A stretch of 64,000 bases of DNA, taken from assembly GCA_018417955.1 (NCBI GenBank), contig JACTVC010000040.1:248001-312000 (forward strand), written 5' to 3'. Each line of letters starts with the position of its first letter. Positions within the stretch are counted from its first letter, which is position 1. Made by a program: the position numbers and the translations under genes. Below the pieces are notes generated by a model. The model searched no databases. It saw only the letters and a list, made by a program, of their open reading frames with translations, and was not told where the DNA came from. Positions 53,772 to 64,000 of this stretch are shown here, piece by piece. This DNA is from Laccaria trichodermophora (taxonomy: Eukaryota > Basidiomycota > Agaricomycetes > Agaricales > Hydnangiaceae).

Positions 53772-55951
53772 TTATGTTGTTGCGGATGGTGAGGTGTCAT
53801 CTCGCACGCTACTGACCGAGTCCTTTTTTCGGAGACCACCCAGCTGACCCAGCTTCTTCAACCCTGCTAAATTGCTCTTTGTCTTTTTGTGTCCTTTTTT
53901 CCCGCTCGCATCCAACGCTATCGACGTGACTGACGCCGTGTCGCTGTCCTTGGTGGATTCGGTGGGAATATCTTCTGGGTGGGATGATTCGATGGGGCTT
54001 TCGACCACAAGACCAGCGGTCCCGCCGCCTCCCACTAATCTGATTGTAGTGCTGGGGTCAGCCTCGTCTTCAACTGTGTCCGAAAGACCAATAATGAAAT
54101 CTGAGGTATCTGCAATCAAGGATTGTTGTGTGGGAGTTTGATCACTGGGTGATATGGATGATGAAGGTTCGAGGACTGGTGCTAGATCGACGAGAAGTTC
54201 AGGAAGCGTCGAAGGCGCCACTTTCACAGAGGAGGGTGACGGTGACATAGACGGCGGAGGAGAAAGAGGTAAGGCTGATCCAACACCATCCGATGTTTCA
54301 CGTCTCAGCGCTGGTTGAGTTTGTACTATTTTGCGTGTTGAGGATACAAGTCCAATATCCTCGCGCAATTCTCGCATCCCGGTATGGCGACCAGACTCTA
54401 AATCTTCAATAGAAGAATGAGCAGAATCTGGTGGTGATGGCAAAGTGACAATGTCGCTGGCTGTGGGAAGCTCTACAGGAAGAGGTGCTGGTATTTTGGT
54501 CAGGGAGGTACTGGCTGGTATTGGCGATGAATGGGTTCTTGGCGTATTTGAATTTGAAGTATTGAGGGCGGCGACCGTCGGTGGCGGAATGGGATCAGTA
54601 GCATCTTGCAGGACGGGTATTGCTACCTCGGCGCCAGGTCCCTGCGACAGGCCAAGGCCTACGTTGTCGACAGCCTATCGCGTAGACAATAAATTTGCCA
54701 AGACAAGATTGACCTGACATATACACTAACCTTTCCTTTCAAATCCTCATCCTCCACGGGCGGTGACAAGATTGTGTCTGGTATCACACCTGCTTCGTGC
54801 CATTTCCTTACACTCCGGTCACCCCACGCTTCAAATACATTCCAACCCCTGTACTCTCCAGTGAGGCGCAAGCCACCCGAACCGATATCACCCCCTCCAT
54901 CACCTTGCCCCCGTCCATTTCCATCGTAGAAGTAGCTTTCATACCCCAAATCGTCCTCACTTCCTTCGCTTGCGTCATTGGCACCAATTTCAAACCCTTC
55001 TCCGCTCTCTAGTTCTTCCACGAAAGCCGCCAAGAACTTTGCCCATCCACCCGGACCATCACCTCTCCACAACACCACTTTAGTATCAAAGTCACGTCCA
55101 AAAACAATGACCTGGCCCACAGAACCGCCTTCGCCAGGATTTAGGTCAACACCGACATAGTTGCCAGCTTTGTCGGCAATAAGTGGGATCCACCCTCTCT
55201 GAGAATATTCCTTCCGAACCCATCCAGGAGGAATAGACTGCATAACTTCACGAAGATTGGGGTTCGCACCAGTGGTAGAGTCATCATCGACTTCTCTCCA
55301 GAACCGCCATTCCTCCAGAACGCCTTCAAGTGGAAGTAAAGTCAATCCAAAAAACAGACCTTCAGCACATCCAGCCGCGGACTCGGCTTCCTGGCCGTCT
55401 ACACATAGATAAGATTCGCGAACTGCAGCTGGGAGGGCAAAACCGAATTGCATCTCTATGTCGGCGAGGTCTTGGGGTAAAATTCCGTAGTTGAGGGTAT
55501 CGCCTAGTTCAGGGTATTCGCGGTTTAGCCAAGTGCGAATGCGATTCCAGGTGTTTGATAAAGGAGGGTAAAGATATTTTGGTGATAAAGGGGTGTGCAT
55601 AGGGTCCATATGAGTTGGCAGTAATGATGCAGAACCCTGCTGGGTGCGTATCCCAGCACTGGTAATTAGAAAATTAGTCGAATACGAGATACTCCGAAGA
55701 AGAGCAACTTACGAAGTCGGAACATAGCCATACGAGCTTGGACCCTGCGGTGGGTAGGTATATGAGGAAGGGCTGACAACCGCGTCGACATCAGGAGTGT
55801 TAAGTGCAGACGGGTCGAATGCATCGGGATGAGTGCTGAAAACAGGTGAAGAGGTAGGGAGAGAGAAGGCTTCGTGTGTTGACGACAAAGCTTGACCCTT
55901 CCTAGAGCGCTGGGACGAGTCCGAGGAAAAGAGAGACGCGAACCAGCCCAT
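53772..55951 (-). CDS. SMI1: Cell-wall integrity regulator SMI1/KNR4
   Basis: Coordinates cell-wall synthesis with the Slt2 MAP-kinase and calcineurin pathways. Exons 55713..55951, 54731..55658 and 53772..54674; 689 aa. A SMI1/KNR4 domain spans about 105-260: WNRIRTWLNREYPELGDTLN, GILPQDLADIEMQFGFALP, GLFFGLTLLPLEGVLEEWRF, GWIPLIADKAGNYVGVDLNP, GQVIVFGRDFDTKVVL. The N-terminus is Ser/Pro/Tyr-rich. The last 300 residues are Ser/Thr/Pro-rich and probably disordered, ending in a basic patch (GKKGHKKTKSNLAGLKKLGQ), as in fungal homologues. It is divergent from the oxidoreductase gene, with starts 95 bp apart. Confidence 0.92.
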
Positions 55952-56045
55952 TCCTCAGAGTCAGCGAGGACGTCGTTGAGCTACCTTGAAACAAGCAAGC
56001 GACAGTGGTCGTTGGCAACAAATCAGATTACGTAACCTATACCCA

Positions 56046-57737
56046 ATGCTCACCGACGTATCCAACGTCGCCCACGTCTTTTCTCCCATCCAACTCCCAT
56101 GTGGTATACAAATCAACAACAGGCTTGTCAAGGTGTTATTTCTTTTCTCATACATGTTTTGCGTTTACTAAATCACGCCTAGGTTGCTATGTACGAGCAC
56201 CTTGCCTCCCTCTTCGGGGGGCCTCCAAACCTGTACCACTTTCAGCTGTACTCTGCATGGGCAAAGTATGATTGGGGCATGATCATTACAGGAAATGTTC
56301 AAGTATTGAGGACTCATCTGTCTCTCGGCCGGGACATGATTATACCAGAGTCTGTTACCTCAGAGAGCATCTCGCCTTTCGAAGAATTATCATCCGTCAT
56401 CCATGGAAAAGATAATCGCAATATTGCTATCATGCAATTGAACCACTCAGGCCGACAGTCTAGCAATTTACTAGGTGGCCGCTATCCATTCCAACCCCCT
56501 CTAGCTCCCAGCCCACTTCCTATTGGTGCAAAGGCTTCTGGCTTGCTTTATGTTCTAATCCATAAGATGCTCTTTCAAAAACCACGCGCGATGACTTATG
56601 ACGATATCGACGAAGTCGTCTCGTCATTTGTAAAGGGTGCTGTGGTTGCAGCTGCATCAGGGTTCGACGGCGTACAATTGCACGTTGCGCACGGTTGTGA
56701 GTAGCATCAGGTCTTTGTAAATGATGTGGCTTATGGTGAACCAGAGCTTTCATAGATCTTCTAGCACAGTTCATCTCTCCTAAGGCTGGTCTCCTTCTGT
56801 CGCGCTCTTAGCGTTGTTCTGAATCTCATCTCCTCCAGTCGAACATACGAACGGATGAATATTCAAGTGAGAAGGAGAACGCGTTGCGACTTCTACATCG
56901 CATAACTTCGTCCATAAGAGAGGTCGTACCAAGCAAATTCATCCTGGGCATCAAGTTAAACGCATCAGACTACACCACTTCTCAAACTGGAGAACAGCTG
57001 GAGGATCGCGCGCTGGAACACCTTATAACCATCGCCCAATGGGGTGATGTCGACTTCATTGAAGTCAGCGGTGGGGATTACGAACACCCAGGTATGCTCT
57101 CGCACAATCCACTTCATTTCTCGTCTTTGACGCATACGTAGATTTCATGGCAACAACCCCCCACTCTCCCCGACAAGCTTTCTTTCATCGTTTCTCTCAT
57201 CAAGCACTCAAAGCCCTAGACGCACTCCCCGAAACCTCGAAACCTCCTCCTCTCATTCTGCTTACAGGTGGTCTGCTCACGCCCGCACTCATACATAAAG
57301 CACTCTCATCTCGACATGCGCAACTGCTAGGCATTGGGCGCGGTTCCGTGCTCCGTCCCGACCTTCCTGAACTCTTGAAAACAAAGGGCAATGACCAATA
57401 TCTGTGGGACGATGCCCCGTTTCAACAGGAACCCGATTTGCGGAACCCCCACTTTCTTGGCTATTGGCTTTTCAGTTGGTTTTGGGGCCACGTTCCTAAC
57501 ATCGCGCTTGTCGGCGCTGGAGTTAACATGGCCTGGTATGTGGTTGCGATTAGAGGCATGGCGTTGCGGATAGGTTCGAACGGCATTTCAAAGCCAAACT
57601 ATTCCATCGGAGGGCTCGGAGCTGTCGTAAGGATGTGGGCTTGGACACCTTGGGATACATACACTGCAGGCACTTCGTATCGTATCTTATTCTTATTCTC
57701 CGTAGTGATGTTCGCCATACTTTCTTTGGGATTTTAG
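56046..57737 (+). CDS. Old-yellow-enzyme-type NADH:flavin oxidoreductase with C-terminal membrane segment
   Basis: FMN-binding TIM-barrel oxidoreductase. Exons 56046..56132, 56183..56696, 56756..56784, 56839..57091 and 57142..57737; 492 aa. Blocks: VFSPIQLPCGIQINNRLVK (N-terminal FMN strand), AWAKYDWGMIITGNVQV, AIMQLNHSGRQS (active-site-like HSGRQ), DIDEVVSSFVKGAVVAAASG, FDGVQLHVAHGYLLAQFISP, NIRTDEYSSEKENALRLL, VDFIEVSGGDYEHPG and LLGIGRGSVLRPDLPE. After the barrel come two hydrophobic stretches ending ILFLFSVVMFAILSLGF, so it is probably membrane-tethered. The third intron (56785..56838) keeps the frame only with a GC donor. An upstream in-frame ATG (55986) lies close to the KNR4 start and is less likely. 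Confidence 0.85.
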
Positions 57738-58065
57738 GTCTAGTGCAAGGAAATGTTTCTAAGAAAATAAGCTTTTGTTGTTATCTGAGCCGCGATTTTA
57801 TTACGACCACGGTGAAGACTAGTGTGGTAGAAGATATGTCCGAAAATCGTCGTCCCCCAGCCAAAATTATAATATATGTCAGATCTTCGTATACATCGCT
57901 TTTAACCCGAGAAAAATTTGTTTTGAGTACATATCTGGGTATGAGACCGTAAGAGACCCCTGAGTGTGTGTGTCTATCGCCAAAGTCCTCACGCCCAAGA
58001 ATCATTTAGGAATGTAGTCCATCATAGAAAGTACCGCAGGCGAAATGTCCAGAAATAGGAGTGAT
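57738..58065. other. Convergent 3' ends
   Basis: 328 bp between the oxidoreductase stop (+) and the secreted-protein stop (-); nothing recognised. Confidence 0.4.
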
Positions 58066-59277
58066 TATGCAGAAGCCCATCTAAACACCTTGAGATTCCA
58101 TGTTATCAGAACCTTGCTTGATGCTCGGTACATGAGGTGAACACCACGTACCACAGGAGTCACCACAGCGTCTGTATAGTCGCGGAAAGCCATAACATCT
58201 CCAACGTAGAATATTCGTTCATCCATGAGAACAATGTGTACAGGTGGTAAACCTGGCTTTGCGTTAGAGAATATACGGCCTCATGGTTAACAGGCTGGCT
58301 TACTTCCGTCAGGATTCACCCATTGGATATCAATTTCATGGGTATCAGGGTCTATCGAGAACTGAAAAGACATGAAGTTCGTCAACGATCTAAGGAAACT
58401 AGAACCAGACAACGCACAACACTCGTTTCGAAGTGGGTGGCAGCCTTGTGGTCCTGTAGTGGCCGGTCGCCTGGTTTGGCTGAAGAGGTAAAATGTTTAT
58501 GAGAAATAGAAGACTCGCCCGTCGAGGAAAAAATGTACTAGATAACGCAGTATAGCGGGGGAGATGGAAACTTCATGCAATGTCAGTAAAAGTAGATTTA
58601 CGAGTGGATTGGGCGCCTACTTCTTCGACATAGCCCCAAGGGACTGCCCATACATCCCAGTTATCACACACATACGAAGGCCCTCCGAGCCCTACCCAAC
58701 ACGCTATCATCAGCTCTCAACATAGCATGAAAACGGTGCAACCTCACCAAAACTCTGATCTCAGAAAGTGGCCCAGTGAGGATGTATGCGTACTTCGGGG
58801 CTTGTTCAGCAGATTTCACGATCTTATGGTTGTCGAGAAAGCCGAGTACAGCGCCATTTACGTTGTCCTTGTGGATGGCGATGTGACCAATAGCGGTTCT
58901 ACTCGACAGCGCGCGTTAACGAATGTCTATTCCAGGATGCCCACACCCACTGCTTAGAAACCTTGAATGGTGCTATTGACCACAAAGTGGAGTGGGCGCT
59001 TTGATTAGTCGCAGAGTGACGCCATTGAAACAAGATACTCACCCATCCCCAGCCCACCTGCCAGTGGGCCTGTCACCTTTCGCGCTCGTTCACTCGGAGA
59101 TTTGACACTCTTTTTCTTCGAGCCCTTTGGTGGCATAGGAGGCATCCCGAGCTTTTTTCTCTGCTCATTCCGTACTATTTCAGGGGGTGTATATTCTTGA
59201 TCATCGTCAGCAAGGATAGAGGTCGTAAGGGCTAAAAGTGTCAACGCCAGCAAGGCGACAAAAAGTAGGACCTTCAT
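58066..59277 (-). CDS. Secreted basidiomycete protein of unknown function (middle exons unresolved)
   Basis: Exon 1 (59043..59277) starts with the signal peptide MKVLLFVALLALTLLALTTS, then a mixed-charge segment rich in Lys (GMPPMPPKGSKKKSVKSPSE). Well-supported last exons are 58602..58691, 58418..58479, 58304..58361, 58152..58252 and 58066..58089. They join in phase as LGGPSYVCDNWDVWAVPWGY, RPLQDHKAATHFETSV, FSIDPDTHEIDIQWVNPDGS and VHIVLMDERIFYVGDV. A middle frame at about 58750..58880 reads IAIHKDNVNGAVLGFLDN. I recall a basidiomycete secreted family with a G-x-LGF strand and an IxWVNPDGS end. I could not connect exon 1, the middle frame and the late exons without an intron of 22 bp or a phase clash, so the gene may be mis-modelled or disabled. 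Confidence 0.55.
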
Positions 59278-59454
59278 GGCTAGTATCAGACTAGTGCGAA
59301 GGTCAAGAAAGTTGCCATTGAGCGCCAACGAAGGGGCAAAGATCCCAACTGAACGCGTCCCTGATTTCCGAAAATAGTTGTAGACGTTGAATTGAACTAA
59401 AATACAAATTGTTCGGGTATGCTCTATATTGCTCTCATCGACACTCCCCACACC

Positions 59455-61579
59455 TTAGAAAGTACCAAGGTGACTTCTCACTGAAAACTCTGCTCCAGTT
59501 TTGGCACGAACTTCATCCAGGGTAACTCCCCCTGCCAGGTCAATAAGCTCCATTTTGCCACTCAGTCTATCAACGTCGAAGACTGCCAACTCAGTGATGA
59601 TGGTGCTGACGGCACGGGCGCCCGTCAAAGGCAGCGAACACTCCTTGAGGATCTTCGATTTGCCGTGCTTGGATGTGTGTTCCAGGACAGCGATCACCTT
59701 CGTCTTGTCGGGGTTGGACACGAGATCCATCGCGCCTCCGATTCCTGGTGGTCGTAAGTTAATTAGCTATCGGTGGTAAGAAAATACGTAGAGAAACACC
59801 TTTCAGCATCTTCCCTGGTATCATAAAATTGGCAATGTCACCAGCTTGCGAAACCTCCATGGCCTTTACAAAAGGCTAGTACCATGTTTGGGTAGAATGG
59901 AAAAATGCGACATACCCCAAGTATCGCAACATCGATATGGCCGCCGCGTATCATTGCAAATGATTCACTTGAGTCTGACAGAAAATGTCGTTAGTCTGAC
60001 CTAGACAAAACGTCTAGAGGGGAAACAGCCTCACCGAATACTGAAGCGCCAGGTAGAAGCGTGACCGTTTCTTTCCCCGCATTGATAAGGTCACTATGAT
60101 ATCGTCCAGGGGTTAGACGTAAAGTTGAGTGTGGGAGAGTCACGTTGCATACGCGTCAAGCTGTTCCTTCGTGGGGTAAGGACCCATGCCTAAAATTCCA
60201 TTCTCACTCTGCAACCAAACTCGGACGCCAGGTTCCAAATATTCCGGTACGAGGGTTGGCATGCCAATTCCCAGGTTGACGTAAAAGCCGTCTTTGATTT
60301 CTTTGGCAGCGCGCCTCGCGATTCGGTGGCGCTGAGTGATAGCAGCGGCTTTCTCTGCAGAAACAGTGGAGTCGCCGGATACGTTCTGATTTGCGAGGGT
60401 CACAAATTCAATTTGCTTCTCAGATGTTGCCTGTACAATACGGTCGACATAGACGCCTGGCAGATGGATTGCGTTTGGGGAGATGGAGCCCACTGGAACA
60501 ATGTTCTCTGCCTAGAACAAGTCAACTATGGTTGTTCAGGCATTTGCAGACAAGCAGGAATACCTCGACGATGGTCAACTTCGCGTTCTTAGCCATTACG
60601 GTGCTGAAGTTCTGTGCAGCATAGCTTTGTTTGTTGGCATGTGGTAAATGAACTAATAAAACCAAGAGACATACCGAAAGACGCAGTTCCCAACTTCGTC
60701 CACTTTCCAGGCGCGTACGAAGGCAACGTCACCTGGCAGAGCGGTCTCCAGAACAAATCTTTTACCATTTATTTCTCTGGCCTCTTTGGGGATCCCCGGC
60801 AACGCGACACCGTTTGAAGCGCCACCTTCATTATAACGCTGCGGAATAGTGCCCTCCTCTATGGCAGTGGAAGCTCCGGTAGGCGTGAAGAACGCAGGGA
60901 TGCCAGAAGCGTGCGCGCGTATACGCTCTGCGAGAGTTCCTTGTGGTACAAGTTCCAATGTGATTTGACCCGCAAGGTACCTGCTCTCAAAATTCTTGTT
61001 TCTATAGTAGGCTGGCTATGGGCAGAAGTAGTCGGTAGAGAATAGAAGTAACACACCCTCCTGGGTAAGAAGCGATCACTTTGACGAGCTGGTTAGTGTT
61101 GATGAGTTTGTCTAAAACTAAGTTCAGCTGCAAATTTAGGAAACTAAACGAGGTAGCCAACCCAGGCCAGAGCCAGTAGTTCCCGCATTGTTGGAGACCC
61201 CAGTCAAGTTTTGAACATTGGGTCGCCGTGACAAGGCCTCTAGCAGGGTATCTGACTTGGTCCGTTAGCTCTCCCGCAAGTAATCACGGTGGACTCGACA
61301 GACCTGGTATACCAGCCAAACCGAACCCTACCAGTCGAGAGTATAAGAGAACGAGCAAGACCACTAAACACGTACTTGAAGCTCACCTCCGCAAAGCAAC
61401 ACAGCTCCTGACTCTATATCCTTGACTGCCTCCTCTGCTGATGACCATACTTTGGACTTGATCGCGGGAGTCTCGGCTGCTATGCTGTACCATCGGTGCT
61501 GAGACCGCTTCGGCTTCAATATCCTGAGCGACTTTCCAGTCGCGAGAAGTTGTCTTTTGGGGATCTGTGTGAGCAGCAT
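59455..61579 (-). CDS. Succinyl-CoA:3-oxoacid CoA-transferase, mitochondrial
   Basis: Transfers CoA from succinyl-CoA to acetoacetate (or acetate/propionate in fungi). Eleven exons: 61387..61579, 61304..61327, 61162..61251, 61057..61117, 60675..60980, 60564..60624, 60153..60511, 60035..60093, 59916..59974, 59800..59863 and 59455..59744; 521 aa. The N-terminus [20 protein letters not shown] is basic, with Ser/Arg and no acids, like a mitochondrial presequence. The alpha half has [20 protein letters not shown] and [12 protein letters not shown]. The beta half has [20 protein letters not shown], then [14 protein letters not shown] with the catalytic Glu (SENG), ending [14 protein letters not shown]. 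Exon 2 is only 24 nt. Confidence 0.94.
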
Positions 61580-62016
61580 ACTGGTGGAGTGGTCGGAGAT
61601 CTTCCAGCTCCAAATAAGACAGCGTGTTTTCCCCCGTAGACGACAGGGAATATAAGATAGGCGTTCGTGGTGGTGGATTGGAGAGCTTCATCAAGAAGGT
61701 CGACCCGGACCTCGGCAATTCGGACCATATCCTTAGTCACGTAAACGGGTGGAACCTAACGACGCCCTGCGCGTTATAGAATGAGATGTTGGTTACCGTT
61801 CAAAATGTTCACAGTCACTATTGGAGAGCGAAAGCAAAGTCATATTCAAGGCAACTGGTCGAAATTATCATGGATCGTCTCGACATCGTCACATTCTTGG
61901 ACGAGTGACCGTTGAAGCCGTTGGACAGCAATGTCAAACAACGCGTCAACAGCTGAGCCTGAACTTCCACCTCGCACTCACTCTTTCTTCAATCCACCCG
62001 TCTCCCAATTCACAAG
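61580..62016. promoter_or_regulatory. Divergent promoter region of CoA-transferase and HAT1
   Basis: 437 bp between two divergent starts. The frames here are shadows. I identify no TATA box or known operator with confidence. Confidence 0.4.
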
Positions 62017-63890
62017 ATGACTGACTGGACTTCGGACGCAAATGAGGCTTTTACACTCTCTTTAGGTACACATCTTCGCCACAAATGTCAAAATACCCTT
62101 GCTTATGTGTGGCCCAAACTTCCGTTCGATAGTGAGGTCGCAGGAGGATAAAGAGGCCTTGGCGGAAAACGAGTCCTATGTTGAATTCCACCCAAATTTT
62201 ACATATCCTGTACGTTTGGCGCGATTATCATATGCGCGGTTCAGCATTTAGACTTGGACGTCTAGATTTATGGAGAAGACGAGAAAATATATGGTTATAA
62301 TGACTTGGTGATCAATGTATGTCCTGCTTTCATCCTTCATTGTCTTCTTAAATACTCAATGTCCTGCGGTTTCCCAGTTGCAGCTTGCTTCTGGGTCTTT
62401 GGCCCAATATCTGTCAGTAAAATATTCCGAGAAATTGGGATCTTCTTCGACAGTCGATGACGTGGAGGGAACGCTGGCCGGATTTATACCTTCAGGTATT
62501 GGTCAACTGATTTTTATTTTTATTTTTCACTTTTAACAGGATTCCTCAGACTACTACAAAGATGAAAGTGCTTTTTTGAAACGTGTGGCAGCAGACGCGG
62601 TTTCCTTCAAGCCGACAGGACAACTCATTTCAAGTTATACTAGACCTTCGCCTCTTGCTGCATCCAAAGGAAAAGGGAAGGGAGTGGAAAGAATGCAAAA
62701 TTTAGATCCGGGAAGTGTAGATACGATCGAATTTGAGGTATATCATGTACGTTCATTTCACTTTCCATCATTATTCATACTCACTATAGCATAAGGCAAC
62801 GTGGAATACACCTGGTTTCCGGGAATACCACCGACGAATGCAATTATTTATTTTGCTATATATTGAAGCAGGAACATATATTAACGAGGAAGATGATGTT
62901 TGGGAGTTCGTTCTACTGCAAGTAACTAGTCTCTTTCTCCACACCGCTTGAAATTAACCTCTGGCTGACCAGGTTTGAGAAGCGAAAGAGAAGGGCTTCG
63001 CCACATCTGTCAACGTACCACTTCGTTGGCTATTCATCACTCTATCCCTTCTACCATTTCCCCGAAAAAGTGCGCTTAAGACTGAGGTACTGAAACTTCA
63101 CGTCATTTTTTTCCATGCCAGTACTCAAGGCTCTCCCAATGTAGTCAATTCGTCATTCTCACGCCATATCAACGCCACGGACACGGCTGTAAGCAGTATC
63201 ACATAGCCTTCACTCAGTGGCTGACTTTAACCTGCGTTAAGCTGAACTTTACAACGCTATCTATCAATATGTTATGCGTCGGTCCGATGTTGCAGAACTA
63301 ACCGTGGAAGATCCCGCAGAGGCATTCGAGGATCTCCGAGACAAGAATGACCTCAAAATGCTTCTTGCGAACGAGCAATTCATGCAAGAAGGTTTTGGCG
63401 GTGAAGTGTCACATGGAGGGGGTCGCGTCGGCGGGGTGGGGAGAACGGGGAAGAGTGGGCGGGGAGGCACCGGAGTATCGACGAAGGGGAAGATGGGTCC
63501 TCCAGCCGATAAGGCATGGGTTGAGAAGTGGAGAAGGGATTTAAAAATTGCAGGGGTAAGCTTCAGTTCGAATATACCATCTAGCTTACTATTTGCTGAG
63601 GACTCTATGACAGAGGCAGTTCCAACGACTCATAGAAATGCTCATCCTTTTACGATTGGATGCATCCGACGCACGCGGTCTGCGAGCGTATCGGTTACAG
63701 GTCAAAGAACGCCTCTATCGGTTTAATTTTGTGAGTTAGTTGTTGCGGCACTGGCTCAATTCTAAACATGTTGCGCTTTGTCCAGGAAATTCTTGCTCAG
63801 CTGGAGAAGGATGAGCGTCACGAGAAACTGGAAGAGACATTCCAAACTGTGAAAGACGATTATCATCGGCTTTTAGCCTTGGTTCATTGA
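62017..63890 (+). CDS. HAT1: Histone acetyltransferase type B catalytic subunit HAT1
   Basis: Acetylates newly made histone H4 at K5/K12. Eleven exons: 62017..62065, 62133..62209, 62266..62316, 62378..62495, 62550..62746, 62796..62921, 62980..63086, 63130..63188, 63242..63555, 63614..63730 and 63786..63890; 439 aa. Blocks: DWTSDANEAFTLSLVRS, HPNFTYPIYGEDEKIYGYND, SLAQYLSVKYSEKL, STYHFVGYSSLYPFYHFPEK, then the acetyl-CoA site QFVILTPYQRHGHGSELYNA, and YQYVMRRSDVAELTVEDPAE. The Gly-rich insert after 'MQEGFGG' (GGGRVGGVGRTGKSGRGGTG) is unusual. Two acceptors had to be chosen by phase: 62549 (CTCAG) rather than 62540, and 62979 (TTGAG) rather than 62972. Confidence 0.9.
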
Positions 63891-64000
63891 TGATGCTCAA
63901 CAAACTAGCCCCTACGTGCATGTTCCAGTGATTCTAGCTATCCAGTCGATGATAATCCCTATCTAGTATCGCATGTTACTCTGGCTTTCGTGTGTTCATG

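Noticed and set aside
61383..61740. Minus-strand frames overlapping the CoA-transferase start
   Set aside because: They are alternative frames of exon 1 and its promoter; the 61579 start gives the mitochondrial presequence and correct phase.
62496..62549. A frameshift in HAT1
   Set aside because: The first acceptor tried (62540) breaks the frame, but the next one (62549, CTCAG) restores SDYYKDE, as in homologues.

Overview
The window is nuclear DNA of a basidiomycete fungus, most likely an Agaricomycete. Genes are dense and cut by many introns of about 50-65 bp with GT-AG ends. The housekeeping proteins resemble their mushroom-fungus homologues, and the repeats include hAT-like, Mutator-like and pogo-like miniature transposons. 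I assembled the gene models by hand from splice signals, reading phase and protein-family conservation; exon coordinates are in each entry.

Layout. (1) 1-2.4 kb: the end of a membrane-protein gene and the first member (gene 1) of a small, unrecognised gene family. (2) About 2.7-25.0 kb: a transposon and repeat island. It is AT-richer, visibly poor in CpG and full of broken reading frames. It holds three copies (A, B, C) of a long repeat with tRNA-derived arms, four complete hAT-type miniature elements with 8-bp target duplications plus one fragment, one Mutator-like and one pogo-like miniature element, and a decayed long gene. (3) 25.4-26.5 kb: family gene 2, divergent from gene 1 across the island. 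(4) 26.9-40 kb: KAPA synthase (biotin) with a peroxisomal SKL end, POP5, a PI-PLC X-domain protein, a MIF-like tautomerase, a GH88 hydrolase, NTF2, a conserved unknown protein, BUB3, and family gene 3, which is truncated. (5) 40.6-64 kb: an H15 linker-histone-fold protein, RAD18, a beta-rich unknown protein, CIA2, DCN1, an MSC7-type aldehyde dehydrogenase, SMI1/KNR4, an old-yellow-enzyme-type oxidoreductase, a secreted protein, succinyl-CoA:3-oxoacid CoA-transferase and HAT1.

There is no operon logic. Neighbours are functionally unrelated, but several pairs share short divergent promoters (KNR4/oxidoreductase, CoA-transferase/HAT1, CIA2/DCN1).

The most unusual signal is the three-member family at 1.2-2.2, 25.4-26.5 and 38.8-39.6 kb. 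All members share one phase-0 intron at the same site. Their promoters carry clustered ACAAAG/CTTTGT motifs of the type bound by fungal HMG-box regulators; in gene 3 one is the exact nonamer ACAAAGGGA. Genes 1 and 3 are also homologous well into both flanks. I could not assign a function to this family.
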